Assembly: GCF_001039355.2 (NCBI RefSeq)
Contig: NW_019775946.1
Span: 510,417 to 570,416 of the forward strand
DNA length: 60,000 nucleotides
Origin: Lingula anatina
Taxonomy: Eukaryota > Brachiopoda > Lingulata > Lingulida > Lingulidae
Direction of reading: 5' to 3'
Each line of letters begins with the position of its first letter. The stretch's first letter is position 1. Shown here in pieces: positions 32,062-44,740 of the stretch. A program made the translations under genes and the position numbers. The notes under the pieces were generated by a model. The model saw only the letters and a list, made by a program, of their open reading frames with translations. It had not been told where the DNA came from and ran no database searches.

Positions 32062-35000
32062 ATGAATTGTCTACACGTCGTTTGTGTTCTAGCCTTTTGT
32101 TTCCGTGAGTATTTGAATTATTTAGTATGTTTCTGGAGAATATTTGCCATCCAGTCGAGATTATATACATAATCATCTATTATTTCACTGGATTGCAAAA
32201 AGTATAAGCTATTGATAGGGGAGTTCAGTAGAAGAATTTAAAAAAAAACTTATTTTAAGTGTGTTTGTGTAAATTACGTTCTTTATGTATTTCACCGCCT
32301 TCAAAGACTCACAAAGGCTACTTTATTTTTCAAAAGTATTAAGGGGTCTAGGATATTAACGAAAAAGTCCAAAACTAATGCACCTAATTAAATTTCCTAT
32401 TAACTAAAGAATATGGTCTAGCAAGCAAAACAATTTTCCAAAGTTTGTAGTCACAGTGTAACACGAGTGACGTAATACCAGCGTTTTGGGGCTAAAATTG
32501 TAATTTTTTAAACAAGATTTTTCTCTTAAACATAATATAAATACGATTGAAATAGCTATCTAAAGGTTAGCACAAAAACCAGCAAACTCTGTCAGGATTT
32601 TCTCTTATTATTTTTTACTTTTGATTTTATTTTGATAAAACGTGAATTTTACGACATATATATGGACCTTCCACTTTCAGTATTAATAACTTCAAAAATA
32701 AAAGGTCAATCCAAAATCCAAGACTCAGTCGACTAGATATTATACTGAAACACAGACACATCAAATTTCATGTCAATCTGACAAGAAAAGAATGAGATAT
32801 GGGGATTGACTATGTTATCAATCTTCATAGCTGAGAAATCGCTCATAAACCATTTGGCTCAGGTAATTGGGCTAATTTAGCAAATTAATTGCACCTCCAC
32901 CTTACCTGTTATCATCTTATTGATCGGGAAGGTCTATTTACCATTACGTGTTAAAATTGGGTTGTTTGTTTTTATCTAGATGCCAGAAAATCTTAGTTTT
33001 GTACGCAAACTTATTCGCACCACGAAAGCCGCTCTTCCCTGAGAAATGATTGACAGCTGAGTAGGCCTACCTACTCTCGTTTCGCTGACGTAATTAATCA
33101 TAATTGTGCCTGACGCAGTAGGAGTCTATGCACTGTCTAGGAAGTGTCTAAGGAAGCGCTAACAAACAAAAAGAAAATTACTTGAGGTGCAAGCAGAGGA
33201 CAATGCTACCCGTCGTGCGTGGACGCCGCTCTACACACCAAGACGCGAAAATGGAGAAAGCAAAGAAAGAATTAGTCCGAGAAATGGCCGAATGTGGGTA
33301 CGTATCAGCCACAATGCCACAGAGTGCCAAGACCGTAATATGCAAGTTTGAGAATGTTTTGGGTGGCAATATTATTTATAAACTTGCTTGCTGGTACGAT
33401 CTTTATTGTGAATAAAATGATTGCCTAACGATTTTTTTCTCTGACAACCCCAGACGTTGTACAAATTCTCAGCAGCTCAAGCGTGATCTTGACGTGACGT
33501 GATTGAGACGCTAAGGGAGAAAATTTAATATATTGTTAACAATGTTATGGAAACAATATAATCTCAGTTTAGCTGACGTAAGACTTATGAGCTGCCAGTG
33601 CACGCGTAACAGCTTAAGACAAGTTAGACAACCATTCTTGCCCCGCCCCCCATAGTAACGGTGCTTGACAACGGAGGCCGAGCCTAAAGGCTGCCACGGA
33701 CAGGTAGAAAAACTCGTCCAAATGTATATTTTTAGTCCGTGTTGAAAAAATGTAACTTAATTGAGTATTAGATACAATACTAGTTATTTCTAACGTATAA
33801 AAAAACTAAAAATCGAGTTTAAGACGTATTTTTAATATCCTTGACCCCTTAATTATGCTGATCGAATCTTTTTTGTGTGATGGTAATCATTGATCTTCCG
33901 ACTGGTAACTTCTCGAAATAAGAACGTATTTTTGGAATGAGCATTGATTGAGATTATCCGTCACCCTAGGTATCGTGCACACCCAAGTGTCTTGTTCATT
34001 TGAGGACGGACCATGTGGTTGGCACAACGTCAGTGATGACCCACAACAAGGATGGGGTATCTGGCACATGGCAAAACAGACCTTTAAACGCCCTCATGAT
34101 AGTCACAGATTCTCGGGACCACAAGATGACCACACCCTTCAAAGTAAGAACATTACCAATGGTCATGGCCTTAATTCGTAATGACAAACTTGGGTCTTTA
34201 TTAATTTTGGTTTTAGCTTTATTGTATAGCTGCAATCGGTTCGTATGGGTGACCCAATGCTGGACTTTAACCATATTTTCATTTTTTTTATTTATTTATT
34301 TTCTTGCATTTTACGTTCTGTTTATTTATTTTATCACGTATCTGATATCTGGCCGTGGCATTTCGATATTTCATTCAGACATGTTAATTGCAATATTTGT
34401 TTTGTTTTGATGAATTTCGCCTTTTCCAGATCTACAAGGGAGTTATCTTTATTACATCTTCAGCTACACTCCACCCCGGCGTGGTTGTTCTCGAAACGAA
34501 ACAGAGATCCAACTAGAAAGTAGCTTGTTGGACCTAACAACAAAGGCTAATTTTAGCTTCTGGTATGTGTTAAAAGGATGGTCTGTCGGCCATTTGCACC
34601 TTTTTGGTAAGAACGGACTTAAACTTTGGGACTCCTCCGTTAACCACACTGGTTCCGAATATTGGACGCAAGCCAGTGTCCAGCTAGATTCTGGAGTTTA
34701 TCGAGTAAGTTCTAAATACTGTTGACTACTAAACTTTTTAAAGTGTATCTATCACCCCATTTTCATAGATTAGATCGACCTACTTTAGATCGACCTAACT
34801 CCCTGGGGGTTCACGCTAAATAGCTGTCAGCCGGGCGGACACGAAAGTTAATTACTCCCTTACAGCTTGTAGTAGGCGGGACGGATATTTAAGTCCGATT
34901 ATCTGAAAGTAATCTAGTGAGACTCCCCGCGGGGATAGATCGATCTAAAATCTATGGGAATAGAGTCTATGAGTAAACGGGAGGTGATTTTATCCCACCA

Positions 35001-38000
35001 ATCCGTCCATTGTAATTTCCTCTATACCTTCGAGCCACTAAAATGAGGAACCTAAAACTTTGGGGGTTTATGGAATTACAAACAGAAATGTGAATGGACC
35101 CTTTGGAATTTTAGCGTGACTAGAAATGTGGCTCCCCCATAGATGTTTCTTATTTTCCAAAATGGATTTTTTTCGTGCATATTTTTAATGACCATTGTGG
35201 GAATCCTACTGCAGTGATTCAGTAAATTCTTTACGTGAATTTAAATTTTCTAATGAGTTCTTAATAACATGCAACAACAATATGCATGTATGTTTTATAA
35301 GGAAAAACAGTAATTTGACCATAGGGATGGAGTTGTACCTTAGTGCAAGTAATATTGAAATAGGGCCAGTAACTTTTCTATCCCAACTGGATGTATGAAC
35401 GCTGGCAATCCATGTTTTTGCACTGAAAAAATTGGGTTGTACATGATTCTTTGTGTTAAAATAAGAAATAACTTCTTTCATGAATGACGTTATTTCATGT
35501 ATCAGTTTTCTTTAAAAGGAACACTGACACTGTATTTGTTTATATTTTTAGTTAACATTTAAAGCAAGCTGCAAACATGCAATGCATAATGATATTGCGA
35601 TTGACGACATAGTACTAAAAGGAGAACCTTTGGGCACAATGACAACAGCACAGTATGATGAAACAACAGCGCTGCCTTTAGAGACATCAACTGAAGCTGA
35701 ATTTAGCAGGACGAAAAGGCCAACCACCAGAAAAACAGGACTGTCTTTGCCCTTAGAGACAACAACAACAGTTGAATCGGGCGGGACAAAAAAACCAACT
35801 ATCAAAACAACAGCATGTAAGTAAAGGTTCTATTTGTGAACAATATTTGACGTCCAGTTGAAATAATTTACTAATTACAGTATATATTATTTTGCTGCAA
35901 AAATGGTAAATTATATAAATTATTTATTGGAACTCCTGTAGTAGGTTTAAAACATGATATAAATGTGTAATTCACATTCTTTATGTAATTTATAAAATTA
36001 TTTTAAAAACTCTCCATGTGGGCTACTAAATCTTTCAAAAATCCTAAATTGTGCTAATGTTTTTTTTTTTTTTTTTTTTTTTTTTTGTAAACTTTACTCG
36101 GTCCATCTCTAAAATCTCAAAATGTGGATGAAATTTTGTAATGAATACTGACTGAGATCTTCCGTCACCCCAGGTTGCGTGCACACCCAGGTGTCTTGTT
36201 CATTTGAAGACGGACCATGTGGTTGGCACAACGTCAGTGATGACCCACAACAAGGATGGGGGATCTGGCACATGGCAAAACAGACCATTAAACTCCCTCA
36301 TGATAGTACTTTATTCTCAGGACCCTACGATGATCATACCCTTCAAAGTAAGAACAATTTTATTGGTCATTTCCATAATTTTATTTTTATTGCCATTTGC
36401 CTAAGTTCTCTCCATTTATTTGGGTGACCTACTGCTGGACTTACAAGCTTTTTAATGTCATTTATTTATATTTATTTACTTTGGCCTGACCGTGGCCATG
36501 GTGTTGCGATATTCTATCAAAACAAATGAATCAAAATTTTGAAAAGTTCATTTTAATTTTTGTAATTCCCCCTTTTCCAGATCTACAAGGGAGTTATCTC
36601 TATTACACATACACAACGTCTATGCCTATGAGGTGCTTGGATAGCCAAACAGAAATACAACTAGAAAGTAGTTTGTTGGACCTTACAACAGCGGCTAATC
36701 TTACCTTCTGGTATGTGTTAAAAGGAGCGGCAGTTGGCTACCTGCACCTTTTTGGTAAGAACGAAGTTTTACTATGGGACTCCTCCGTTAACCACACTGG
36801 TTTCCAGGAATGGACGCAAGCCACTGTTAAGCTTGAGTCTGGAGTTTATCAAGTAAGTGGTATTATTTGTTATAATTACCACATATATATCACCCAAACC
36901 TAATATAGAGGTGCATTTCACATACTATGTGTCAAAAGTAATTAGATAAAGAAATAAAATTGAATGAATTCATAGTTGTATTTAATTTTTAAAACATATA
37001 TGAGTATAGAACAAAAATCCATGATTGTCTCAATTTTAATTTAATTTTTTAATTTTCACCATGTCTTTACATTATGCTAATGGCTCGATCTTTTCAATGG
37101 GCAAAAATTATCAAACTTTCAGATACATCATTTTTGAATCATCAAAATCATTTTTGTATAGCATCTGTGGTGCTTTTAATGCATAGAATAGAAACTAGTC
37201 TGCTTTTCAATTTTGTTGCAACCACTCAATAACATGAATGCTCTTATTTTAAGAAATTATGACTTAAAATATACAGTATCTGTAAAATTCACAATTTTCC
37301 TCCATTGAAAAGATCAAGTCATATTACCATATGTAAGAAGCCTATGGTATATTCCTGCTTCGTGTCATTTAATTGAAATTTTTATATCGCGTTCCGATAT
37401 ATTTTGTATTGACACAGTCATGGTAAATTTAATATGTCGTAAGGATGTTTTTTTTTTTAATATTTAAACTGTAACTCAAGGGGCTTTGCATCATGGCTAA
37501 TACTATGTGGGGGAGCCTGGGGCTAGTTGGACCCCGGGGTAAGTTGGCCCCCCATCAATTTATGAAAAAGTAACTATGGGGTAAAAAAATTGATCACATC
37601 ATTTAGTAAAGTGACCGTATCCAATAGTGCTAAGAAAGCGTCGGTCGTAAAGGTTTACTTAGGCAGTGAGTCCAAATGAAAGAATTCAGCATCTTAAAGT
37701 AACTTCATTAAAGAGACTTTAAAATCTATTTTCATAAGTTTTTTGATCGAATATAGTATTTGTGTAGGGCAGCAAACTGAAGCTCATTGTTTCAAGTTTC
37801 ACAGAAATGTATTGCCGTTGTTCATTCTAACATCATAAACGGCTACAATCCTTTAAGTTTGCCCCCTTGACTCGGGGCAAGTTGGACCCTCATATTCACC
37901 ACAATCCTTTGCGTGCAACAGAGCTACAGACCGTTGTTGAAACAAACTCAATAGTTTGTTAATTAATTGCCAGTTTAAAACTGAATTTGTTAGTTTCTTT

Positions 38001-41000
38001 TAAAACGAAAATTTATTATTCGTTTTCAATCATTAAAAACCTGTTTTATACCATTATTAATTAACAAAACTGAATTTGTTAGTTTCTTTTAAAGCGAAAA
38101 TTTATTATTCGTTTTCATTCATTAAAAACCTGCTTTATACCATTATTAATTAACAAAACAAATTTTATTGAAAGATATTTTGGTTCTTGCAACACATACA
38201 ACGTGACGTAGGGAAACCTCAATAAATCTGCCTCATTTGTACCATTTATTCATCAAAGACTCTCAAAAGCCAATTTAATAAAATAAAAATGTATGAAAAT
38301 GTATTTCAAGGCGTTTACATGGGATACTTACTTCATTTTCGTATAGGGTGCCAACTTGCCCCGACCCTGGGGCCAACTTGTCCCGGCGATTTTTGTCAAA
38401 TTGTGAGCCATCAGGCATTATATTTGAAAAATAATGACGTTGCATACGTAGCTTAGTTCATGGGGCTTTAAAACCGGCTTTTGTTACTCTAACTCATTCC
38501 TAGTTGGCTCTACAACTGGGCCAACAAGCCCCGGTCTCCCCTAACGTACATGTATGTTCCTCAGAAAAATTGTCAGAAAGTTTTAATTTACCTAAGTACT
38601 TGATACAATTGAAAACTTACCTAAGTACTTGATGGAATTAAAGTCTAACACATTTCTTGAAATGTGACAGACCTTTGTAGGATTTAATTAATTTATTTCT
38701 TATAATTTTTTTTTTTTTTTTTTTTTTGGGGGGGGTCACCCTTGATGAATTAGAAATTATATCTTTTATTTACTTTCTTTATCTATGCCAGTGTTTTTGT
38801 GTAGCAATTTTCAATACAGGCAATGTTCTATTTTTATACTGTATATCTCTAGTTAACATTCAAAGCAAGCTGCACGTTTACAAGGATGAATGATATTGCG
38901 ATCGACGACATAGTACTAGAGGGAGAACCTTTGGACACAATGACAACAACACAGTCTGATGAAACAACAGCGCTGTATTTGGAGACATCAACTGGGGCTG
39001 AATTGGGTCAGACAAAAAAACCAACTACCAGAACAAAAACGCTGCCTTTGCCCTTAGAGACAACAACAACAGTTGAAACGGACGGGACAAAAAAAACAAC
39101 TATCAAAACAACAGCATGTAAGTAAAGGTTATGTTTGTGAACAATATTTAATGTCCAGTTGAAATAATTTACTAATCTTATTTTATTTGCTTCAAAAATG
39201 GTAAATCATGTAAATTATTTATTGGAACTCCTGTAGTAGATTTAAAACATGATATAAATGTGTAATTTTAATTCTTTACGTAATTCATAAAATTATTTTT
39301 TAAAAACTCTCCATGTGGGCTTCTAAATCTTTCAAAAAACTTTAAATGTGCTAAAGGTATTTTTTTCTTTTTTGATTGTAAACATTGCTCTGTCCATCTG
39401 TTACATCTCAAAATGTGGATGAAATTTTTTAACGAATACTGACTGTGATAATTCGTCACCCCAGGTTGCGTGCACACCCAGGTGTCTTGTTCTTTTGAGG
39501 ACGGACCATGTGGTTGGCACAACGTCAGTGATGACCCACGACAAGGATGGGGGGTCTGGCACATGGGAAAACTGAATGGAATTCCTCATGATAGTACTGG
39601 ATACTCAGGACCTCGCTATGATCACACCCATAATAGTAAGAACATTGCCGATGCTCATTTCCATAAATCATACATGAAACTTAACGTTGGTATTTTGCAA
39701 GTTTTGATTCCCTCTTACTTAGCTGCTCTTCATTAATTTGGTGGCTACTACTGGACTGACAGCCTTTTTTATTGATATTTATTTATTTATCTGACCATGA
39801 CATTGCTAAATTCTAACAAAACTAAAATAAATGTATCAAAATATTGAAATATTCGTTTTAGTTTGTGTAATTTCCCCTTTTCTAGACCTGCGGGGGAGTT
39901 ACCTCTATTACACGTACACAACGGACCCAATTATGAGGTGCGTTGATAGCCAAACAGAAATCCAACTAGAAAGTAGCTTGTTGGACCTAAGAACAGCGGC
40001 TAATCTAAGCTTCTGGTATGTGTTAAAAGGACGGATGATCGGCCACTTGCGCCTTTTTGGTAAGAACGAAGTTTTACTATGGGACTCCTCCGTTAACCAC
40101 ACCGGTTCTGAGGATTGGACGCAAGCCATTGTTCAGCTACAGTCCGGTGTTTATCGAGTAAGTGTTATTAGTCTTTATAATTACCACACATATACCACCC
40201 AAATCCAATATAGAGGTGCATTTCATATACTGAAGTATACTCATACTCACATACACACATACTCAAAAATAAATAAATAAATAAATAAATAAAATTGAAT
40301 GAATTCAAAGTTGTATTCAATTCTTAAAACATGTAAATATGAGTATAGAACAAAAATCCACTACTGTCTCAATTTTCATTTAATTTTTAATTTTCACCAT
40401 GTCTTTACATTTTCTAACAAGAGGCAATGGTAACGTATGTTCTGGGCCATTTAATTTTAATTTTTATATCGCGTTTCCATATATTTTTAGTGATTCAGTC
40501 ATGGTAAATTATACATGGCGTAAGGATGTTATCTTATTTTTTTAACTTTTGCGTCATGTCTAATACTATGTAACATGTGTTCCCCAGAAAAATTTTCAGA
40601 AAGTTTCGACTTACCTACATGTAAGTACTTGGTGCAATAGGAAACGGTTTTTCTGTTGCTGACTGAATATTTATATTGTTATTCCATGATCATTTGACAT
40701 TTCTGATACAATATTTGGACCACGATTGGAACCATTTATTTTACTGTCAGTTGGGTGTAACCCCCCCCCCCCTTTAATTTTATTTTTCTTAATTTTTATT
40801 ATTATTTTTTTTTTGGGGGGGGGGTCACCCTTGAATTAGAATTTTTTCTTTTATTTACTTCTTTCATGGATGCCAGTGTTTTTATGTAGCAATTTTCAGT
40901 ACAGGGAATGTTCTATTTTTTATATCTATAGTTAACATTCAAAGGAAGCTGCACGCTTACAACGCAGAATGATATTGCGATCGACGACATAGCACTAGAA

Positions 41001-43606
41001 GGAGAACCTTTGGACACAATGACAACGACACAGTCTGATGAAACAACCGCGCTGCCTTTAGAGACATCAACTGAAGCTGAATTGAGCAGGACGGCAAGGC
41101 CAACCACCAGAGCAACAACACATTCTTTGGAAACATCGACAGCAGCTGAATTGAGCAAGAGCAAAAAACCAACCACCGAAACAACAGCACTGTCTTCAGA
41201 GACATCGACAGCAGCTGAGTTGAGCAAGAGCAAAAAACCAACCACCAGAACAACAGCACTGTCTTCAGAGACATCGACAGCAGCTGAGTTGAGCAAGAGC
41301 AAAAAACCAACCACCGAAACAACAGCACTGTCTTCAGAGACATCGACAGCAGCTGAGTTGAGCAAGAGCAAAAAACCAACCACCGAAACAACAGCACTGT
41401 CTTTAGAAACATCGACAGCAGCTGAATTGAGCAAGAGCAGAACACCAACTACTAGAACAACAGCAGTGTCTTCAGAGACATCGACATCAGCTGAATTGAG
41501 CAAGAGCCAAAAACCAACTACCAGAACAACAGCACTGTCATTATGGTATATGTTAAAAGGACGGTTTGCCAGCCACTTGGACCTTTTTGGTAAAAATGGA
41601 GCTTCACTTTGGGACTCCTCTGTTAGTCATAGTAGTTCCCAGGAGTGGATGCAAGCCAGTGTCCAGCAAGAGTCTGGTGTTAATGGAGTAAGTATATATA
41701 GACTGAATGTTGTAGGAAATGATGAAGCTATCTATTGAATAAAGAATATTATCAAAGAATATGAATTCTGGCAATTCATGGTTTTCCATTTGAGGGACTT
41801 AAGTTTTCCAAGATCTTTCATGTTTCAGTTTGGAATAAACTCTTTCACCAATGACAATTTTTGCATATGTTAATTTTTCTTACAGGAAACTTTGTATTTG
41901 TTTATAATTCTAGTTAACATTCAAAGCAAGCTACAAATATGCATTGTATAATGATATCGCAATCGACGGTATATTACTAAAGAGAAAACCTCTGGACACA
42001 ATGACAACAGAGCAATCATACAGAACATCAGTGCTGCCTGAGGCATCAGGGGGAACAGAATTGAGAATGACAAAAAGACCAACCACCAGAACAACAGCAT
42101 TGTCTTTAGAGACGTCAACAGCAGCTGACTTAAGCAAGAGCAAAAAACCAACTACCAAACCAACAACATGTAAGTATTCTTTAAGTTTCTGAACAATATT
42201 TGACACCTGGTGGAGAAAACATGCATAATAATCATATAATGCATTCTTTTTGGACTTAAAAAACTATAAGGTATTATTTTTAAGTATTTTAAAAATTAAA
42301 TTTTAAATTTTAATTAAACAGATAATGTGTGCAATTTATGTTATTATGTAGTATATTAATTCTTTTAAAAACTCTTCATGCAGGTTGCTATATGTTTCAA
42401 AAGCCTTAACTATGCAAATGATCTTTAATGTTTTTGTCTTGTGCTTGTAAACATTGATTTTTCCATCTGTACTATCTGGAAATAATAACATATTTTTATT
42501 ATAAATATTAATTGTGGTAAATCATCACTCCAGGTTGTCTGCACACCCAGGTGTCTTGTTCATTTGAGGACGGACCATGTGGTTGGCACAGCGTCAGTGA
42601 TGACCCACAACAAGGATGGGGGATCTGGCACATGAAAAAACTGGCCGTTAAACTCCCTCATGATAGTAGTAGATTCTCGGGACCGGGCGATGACCACACC
42701 CTTCAAAGTAACTATTATTCGTACACTAAACTTTAAATTGCTGTTTTTCAAGTTTTGATTGCCTCTTACATTGCTTTTCATTAACGTGGACTGCTGGACT
42801 GGCAACCTCTTTTTTGTGGTGGCATTGTTGCAATATACTGTCATCCAAATGTATCAAAATATTGAAAACATCATTTTAAGTTGTGTATTTCACTTTTAAC
42901 CAGATCTACATGGGAGTTATCTCTATTACACGTACACAACATCCACGCCTATGAGGTGCTTGGATAGCCAAACAGAAATGCAACTAGAAAGTAGTTTGCT
43001 GAACCTAACAACAGCGGCTAATCTTAGCTTCTGGTATGTGTTAAGAGGACGAGCGGTGGGCCACCTGCACCTTATTGGTAAGAACGGACTTAAACTTTGG
43101 GAGTCCCCCGTTAACCACAGTGGTTCCCAGGAATGGACACAAGCCACCATCCAGCTAGAGTCTGGTGTTTATCGAGTAAGCCATATAATTTCTCGATTAA
43201 TACATGTGTATATTTACATTGCAGGCCTGATTGAAATCCAGATATATTTTTAATTGGCCTGGGCCAAATTAAACTCCATGCAACTCAATTTAGCCTAGGC
43301 AGATTTTAAATCCACCCAAGCCAAATGAAAATTTTAATTCTGCCTGGGCCAAACTAAAATCTGATAAGATTGAAATTTCAATATATTGTGTTTTTACTAT
43401 TTTTATGATGATGTGCACTTCATATTTCTTCTACTATATTGGAATGCCAAGCATACCTAGTAAGATATTAATCCTAGTCAGAATTTAATTTGACCTCAAT
43501 ACAATTGAAATTTCAATTTGGACTAAATGATTAAAAATCTACCTAGGTCATATTATAATTTCATTCTTGCATAGGCCAAATTCTGTCTTGATCTCAATCT
43601 GGCCTG

Positions 43607-43661
<55 letters not shown>

Positions 43662-43953
43662 GAATTTTGACATATCTGTTGGATAAAGAGTTTAAACATA
43701 GAATATGAATTCTGGCAGTGCATGGTTTTGCAATGAACAACTTAGGCTATCAAAGTGCCTTCATATTTAAATTGAAAATTAATCCTTTTTGTATCAGGTT
43801 TTGTTTTTTTTACAAAAAAATCTTTTTCATTGTATCTGTTTATATTTCTAGTTAACATTCAAAGCAAGCTGCAAATATACATTCCATAATGATATTGCGA
43901 TCGATGACATAGTACTAGGAGGAGAACCTTTGGACACAATGACAACAACCTAA
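32062..43953 (+). CDS. Multi-MAM-domain secreted protein with Thr-rich linkers
   Basis: Fourteen exons join in frame to 1,156 residues: 32062-32104, 33970-34143, 34430-34704, 35552-35816, 36174-36347, 36581-36852, 38853-39117, 39465-39635, 39886-40157, 40932-41687, 41914-42169, 42534-42707, 42904-43175, 43852-43953. Exon 1 is a short signal peptide (MNCLHVVCVLAFCF). Each MAM unit uses three exons: a (CSFEDGPCGWHNVSDDPQQG), b (SFWYVLKG, HLHLFGKNGLKLWDSSVNHT) and c (LTFKASC, NDIAIDDIVL) running into a Thr-rich linker. MAM domains are extracellular adhesion modules with two disulphides. Units 1, 2, 3 and 5 are complete. Unit 4 is a half-domain fused to a long linker. The last exon stops (TAA, 43951) where the paralogue at 50068-52421 has CAA, so no membrane anchor follows. 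The conserved NHT sequon suggests glycosylation. Confidence 0.85.
32343..33848. mobile_element. Non-autonomous TTAA-target transposon in MAM gene intron 1
   Basis: The 1,506-bp insert begins GGGGTCTAGGATATTAA and ends TTAATATCCTTGACCCC, imperfect terminal inverted repeats. It is flanked by TTAA on both sides (32339-32342 and 33849-33852). Paralogous introns lack it: near 39340 the sequence runs CAAAAAACTTTAAATGTGC and near 50360 ACAAAAGCTTTATCG. TTAA targeting is typical of piggyBac and Kolobok superfamilies. No transposase frame is seen. Confidence 0.8.
34751..34988. mobile_element. Palindromic MITE-like element in MAM gene intron
   Basis: The ends form an imperfect inverted repeat: ATCACC...CATAGATTAGATCGACC at the left, and AGATCGATCTAAAATCTATG...GGTGAT at the right. 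About 240 bp, GC-richer than its surroundings. No clear target duplication. Confidence 0.55.
37509..38542. mobile_element. 1.03-kb inverted-repeat element in MAM gene intron
   Basis: The left end GGGGGAGCCTGGGGCTAGTT matches the reverse complement of the right end (AGGGGAGACCGGGGCTTGTT). Motifs of the form GGGGCAAGTTGGACC recur inside (near 37535, 37875, 38350). The paralogous intron at about 40560-40580 reads CTAATACTATGTAACATGTG without it, giving an empty site. No coding sequence; family not identified. Confidence 0.75.
37981..38158. repeat. 89-bp tandem repeat, two copies
   Basis: Bases 37981-38069 and 38070-38158 are nearly identical (each begins CTGAATTTGTTAGTTTCTTT). They lie inside the 37.5-38.5 kb element. 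Confidence 0.85.
41055..41537 (+). repeat. Coding minisatellite: seven 69-bp units in the MAM linker
   Basis: Seven 23-residue units of the form SSETSTAAELSKSKKPTTRT plus TAL encode a Thr/Ser/Lys-rich stalk within exon 40932-41687. Central units are nearly identical in DNA, alternating mainly at one Arg/Glu codon. The stalk is likely extended and O-glycosylated, and likely to vary in length between alleles. Confidence 0.9.
43221..43607. mobile_element. Inverted-repeat MITE in the last MAM gene intron
   Basis: The left end GCAGGCCTGATTGAAATC mirrors the right end GATCTCAATCTGGCCTGC with few mismatches. Internal GGCCTGGGCCAAATTAAA-like motifs recur in both orientations. The matching intron of the second MAM gene (51249-51577) lacks it. 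An AT microsatellite abuts the right end. Confidence 0.65.
43609..43658. repeat. (AT)n microsatellite
   Basis: Fifty bases of AT dinucleotides adjoining the MITE. Confidence 0.9.
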
Positions 43954-44119
43954 TCAGATAGAACAACAGCCCTGCCTCGAGAGGAGCTGAAGTGAGCAAC
44001 ACACACAAAAAAAACTACCAAAACATAAATGCTATCTGTAGAAACAACTACAGTGGCTGAACAGCACAAAAAAAAAAAAAAAAAAAAAAATTTTGAGTGG
44101 GGAAAGCAGTATAAAGACA

Positions 44120-44740
44120 GTATGAAAGCTGTATGCGTGAGAAACTATATCCACTTCTTGTGGAACTGAGACAAATACCAACATGACTAGTAGGGATGTG
44201 GAACTTTTGGTTCAATCTAGGATCCAAGATCTTAGGTCCAAGATAACCTCTTTAATGTCAGAATATGTCAACTAGAGGAGTGGAGTTGATGACTGCGGAC
44301 ACTTATTACTTTTTCAATTGATGTAGATGTTTAGTTTTTGAATTTTTCCATACTTTATTATTTGCACATTTATTATCCTCTTGTATAAACTTCTTTTAAT
44401 GATAGTAAAATTACAAAGGCAAAATGGTTTTTGATTGTAGCTACAAGTATCCAATTAAACCCATGTGATCGCTTTTTGATTAAATTAAAAAAGATTCTAT
44501 ATACATCATATTGAAATTGTGTAAATTTGGATTAATTGAATCCTAAGCTTTTTATAGGAAACACGACCGTCAGCACAGCAGTGTACCATGGGAAAAGATG
44601 CCAATACCAGCTACATAAAGTTAAGCATGGATGTTTTGGATGAACAGGAAATTGCTTAATGTACACGTATTAAATGTACAATTAAAGTTGATGGAAGAGC
44701 ATTGTTGATTGCATCTTTATTAAAGATCTTTGGTACCTTC
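44120..44740 (+). pseudogene. TIMM29: Decayed TIM29 3' end and flank
   Basis: Scattered blocks match the end of TIM29 and its 3' flank in order: GGGATGTGGAAC, AATGTCAGAATATG, GAGGAGTGGAGTTGATGA, GGACACTTATT, GATTGTAGCTACAAGTATCC, AGTTGATGGAAGAGCATT and CTTTATTAAAG. These align with 24900-25435. Only the last codons and the 3' flank remain and the frame is broken. The relic begins near the poly(A) run (44066-44090) where the first MAM gene's degraded linker ends, so the duplication breakpoint is close by. Confidence 0.8.

Noticed and set aside
33182-33415. 77-residue plus-strand frame inside the TTAA element
   Set aside because: No similarity to transposases is visible and it is too short; treated as a chance frame in a non-autonomous element.
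40957-41448. Long minus-strand frames opposite the Thr-rich linker
   Set aside because: They are mirror frames created by the 69-bp repeat, with hydrophobic composition from the reverse complement of Thr/Lys codons.
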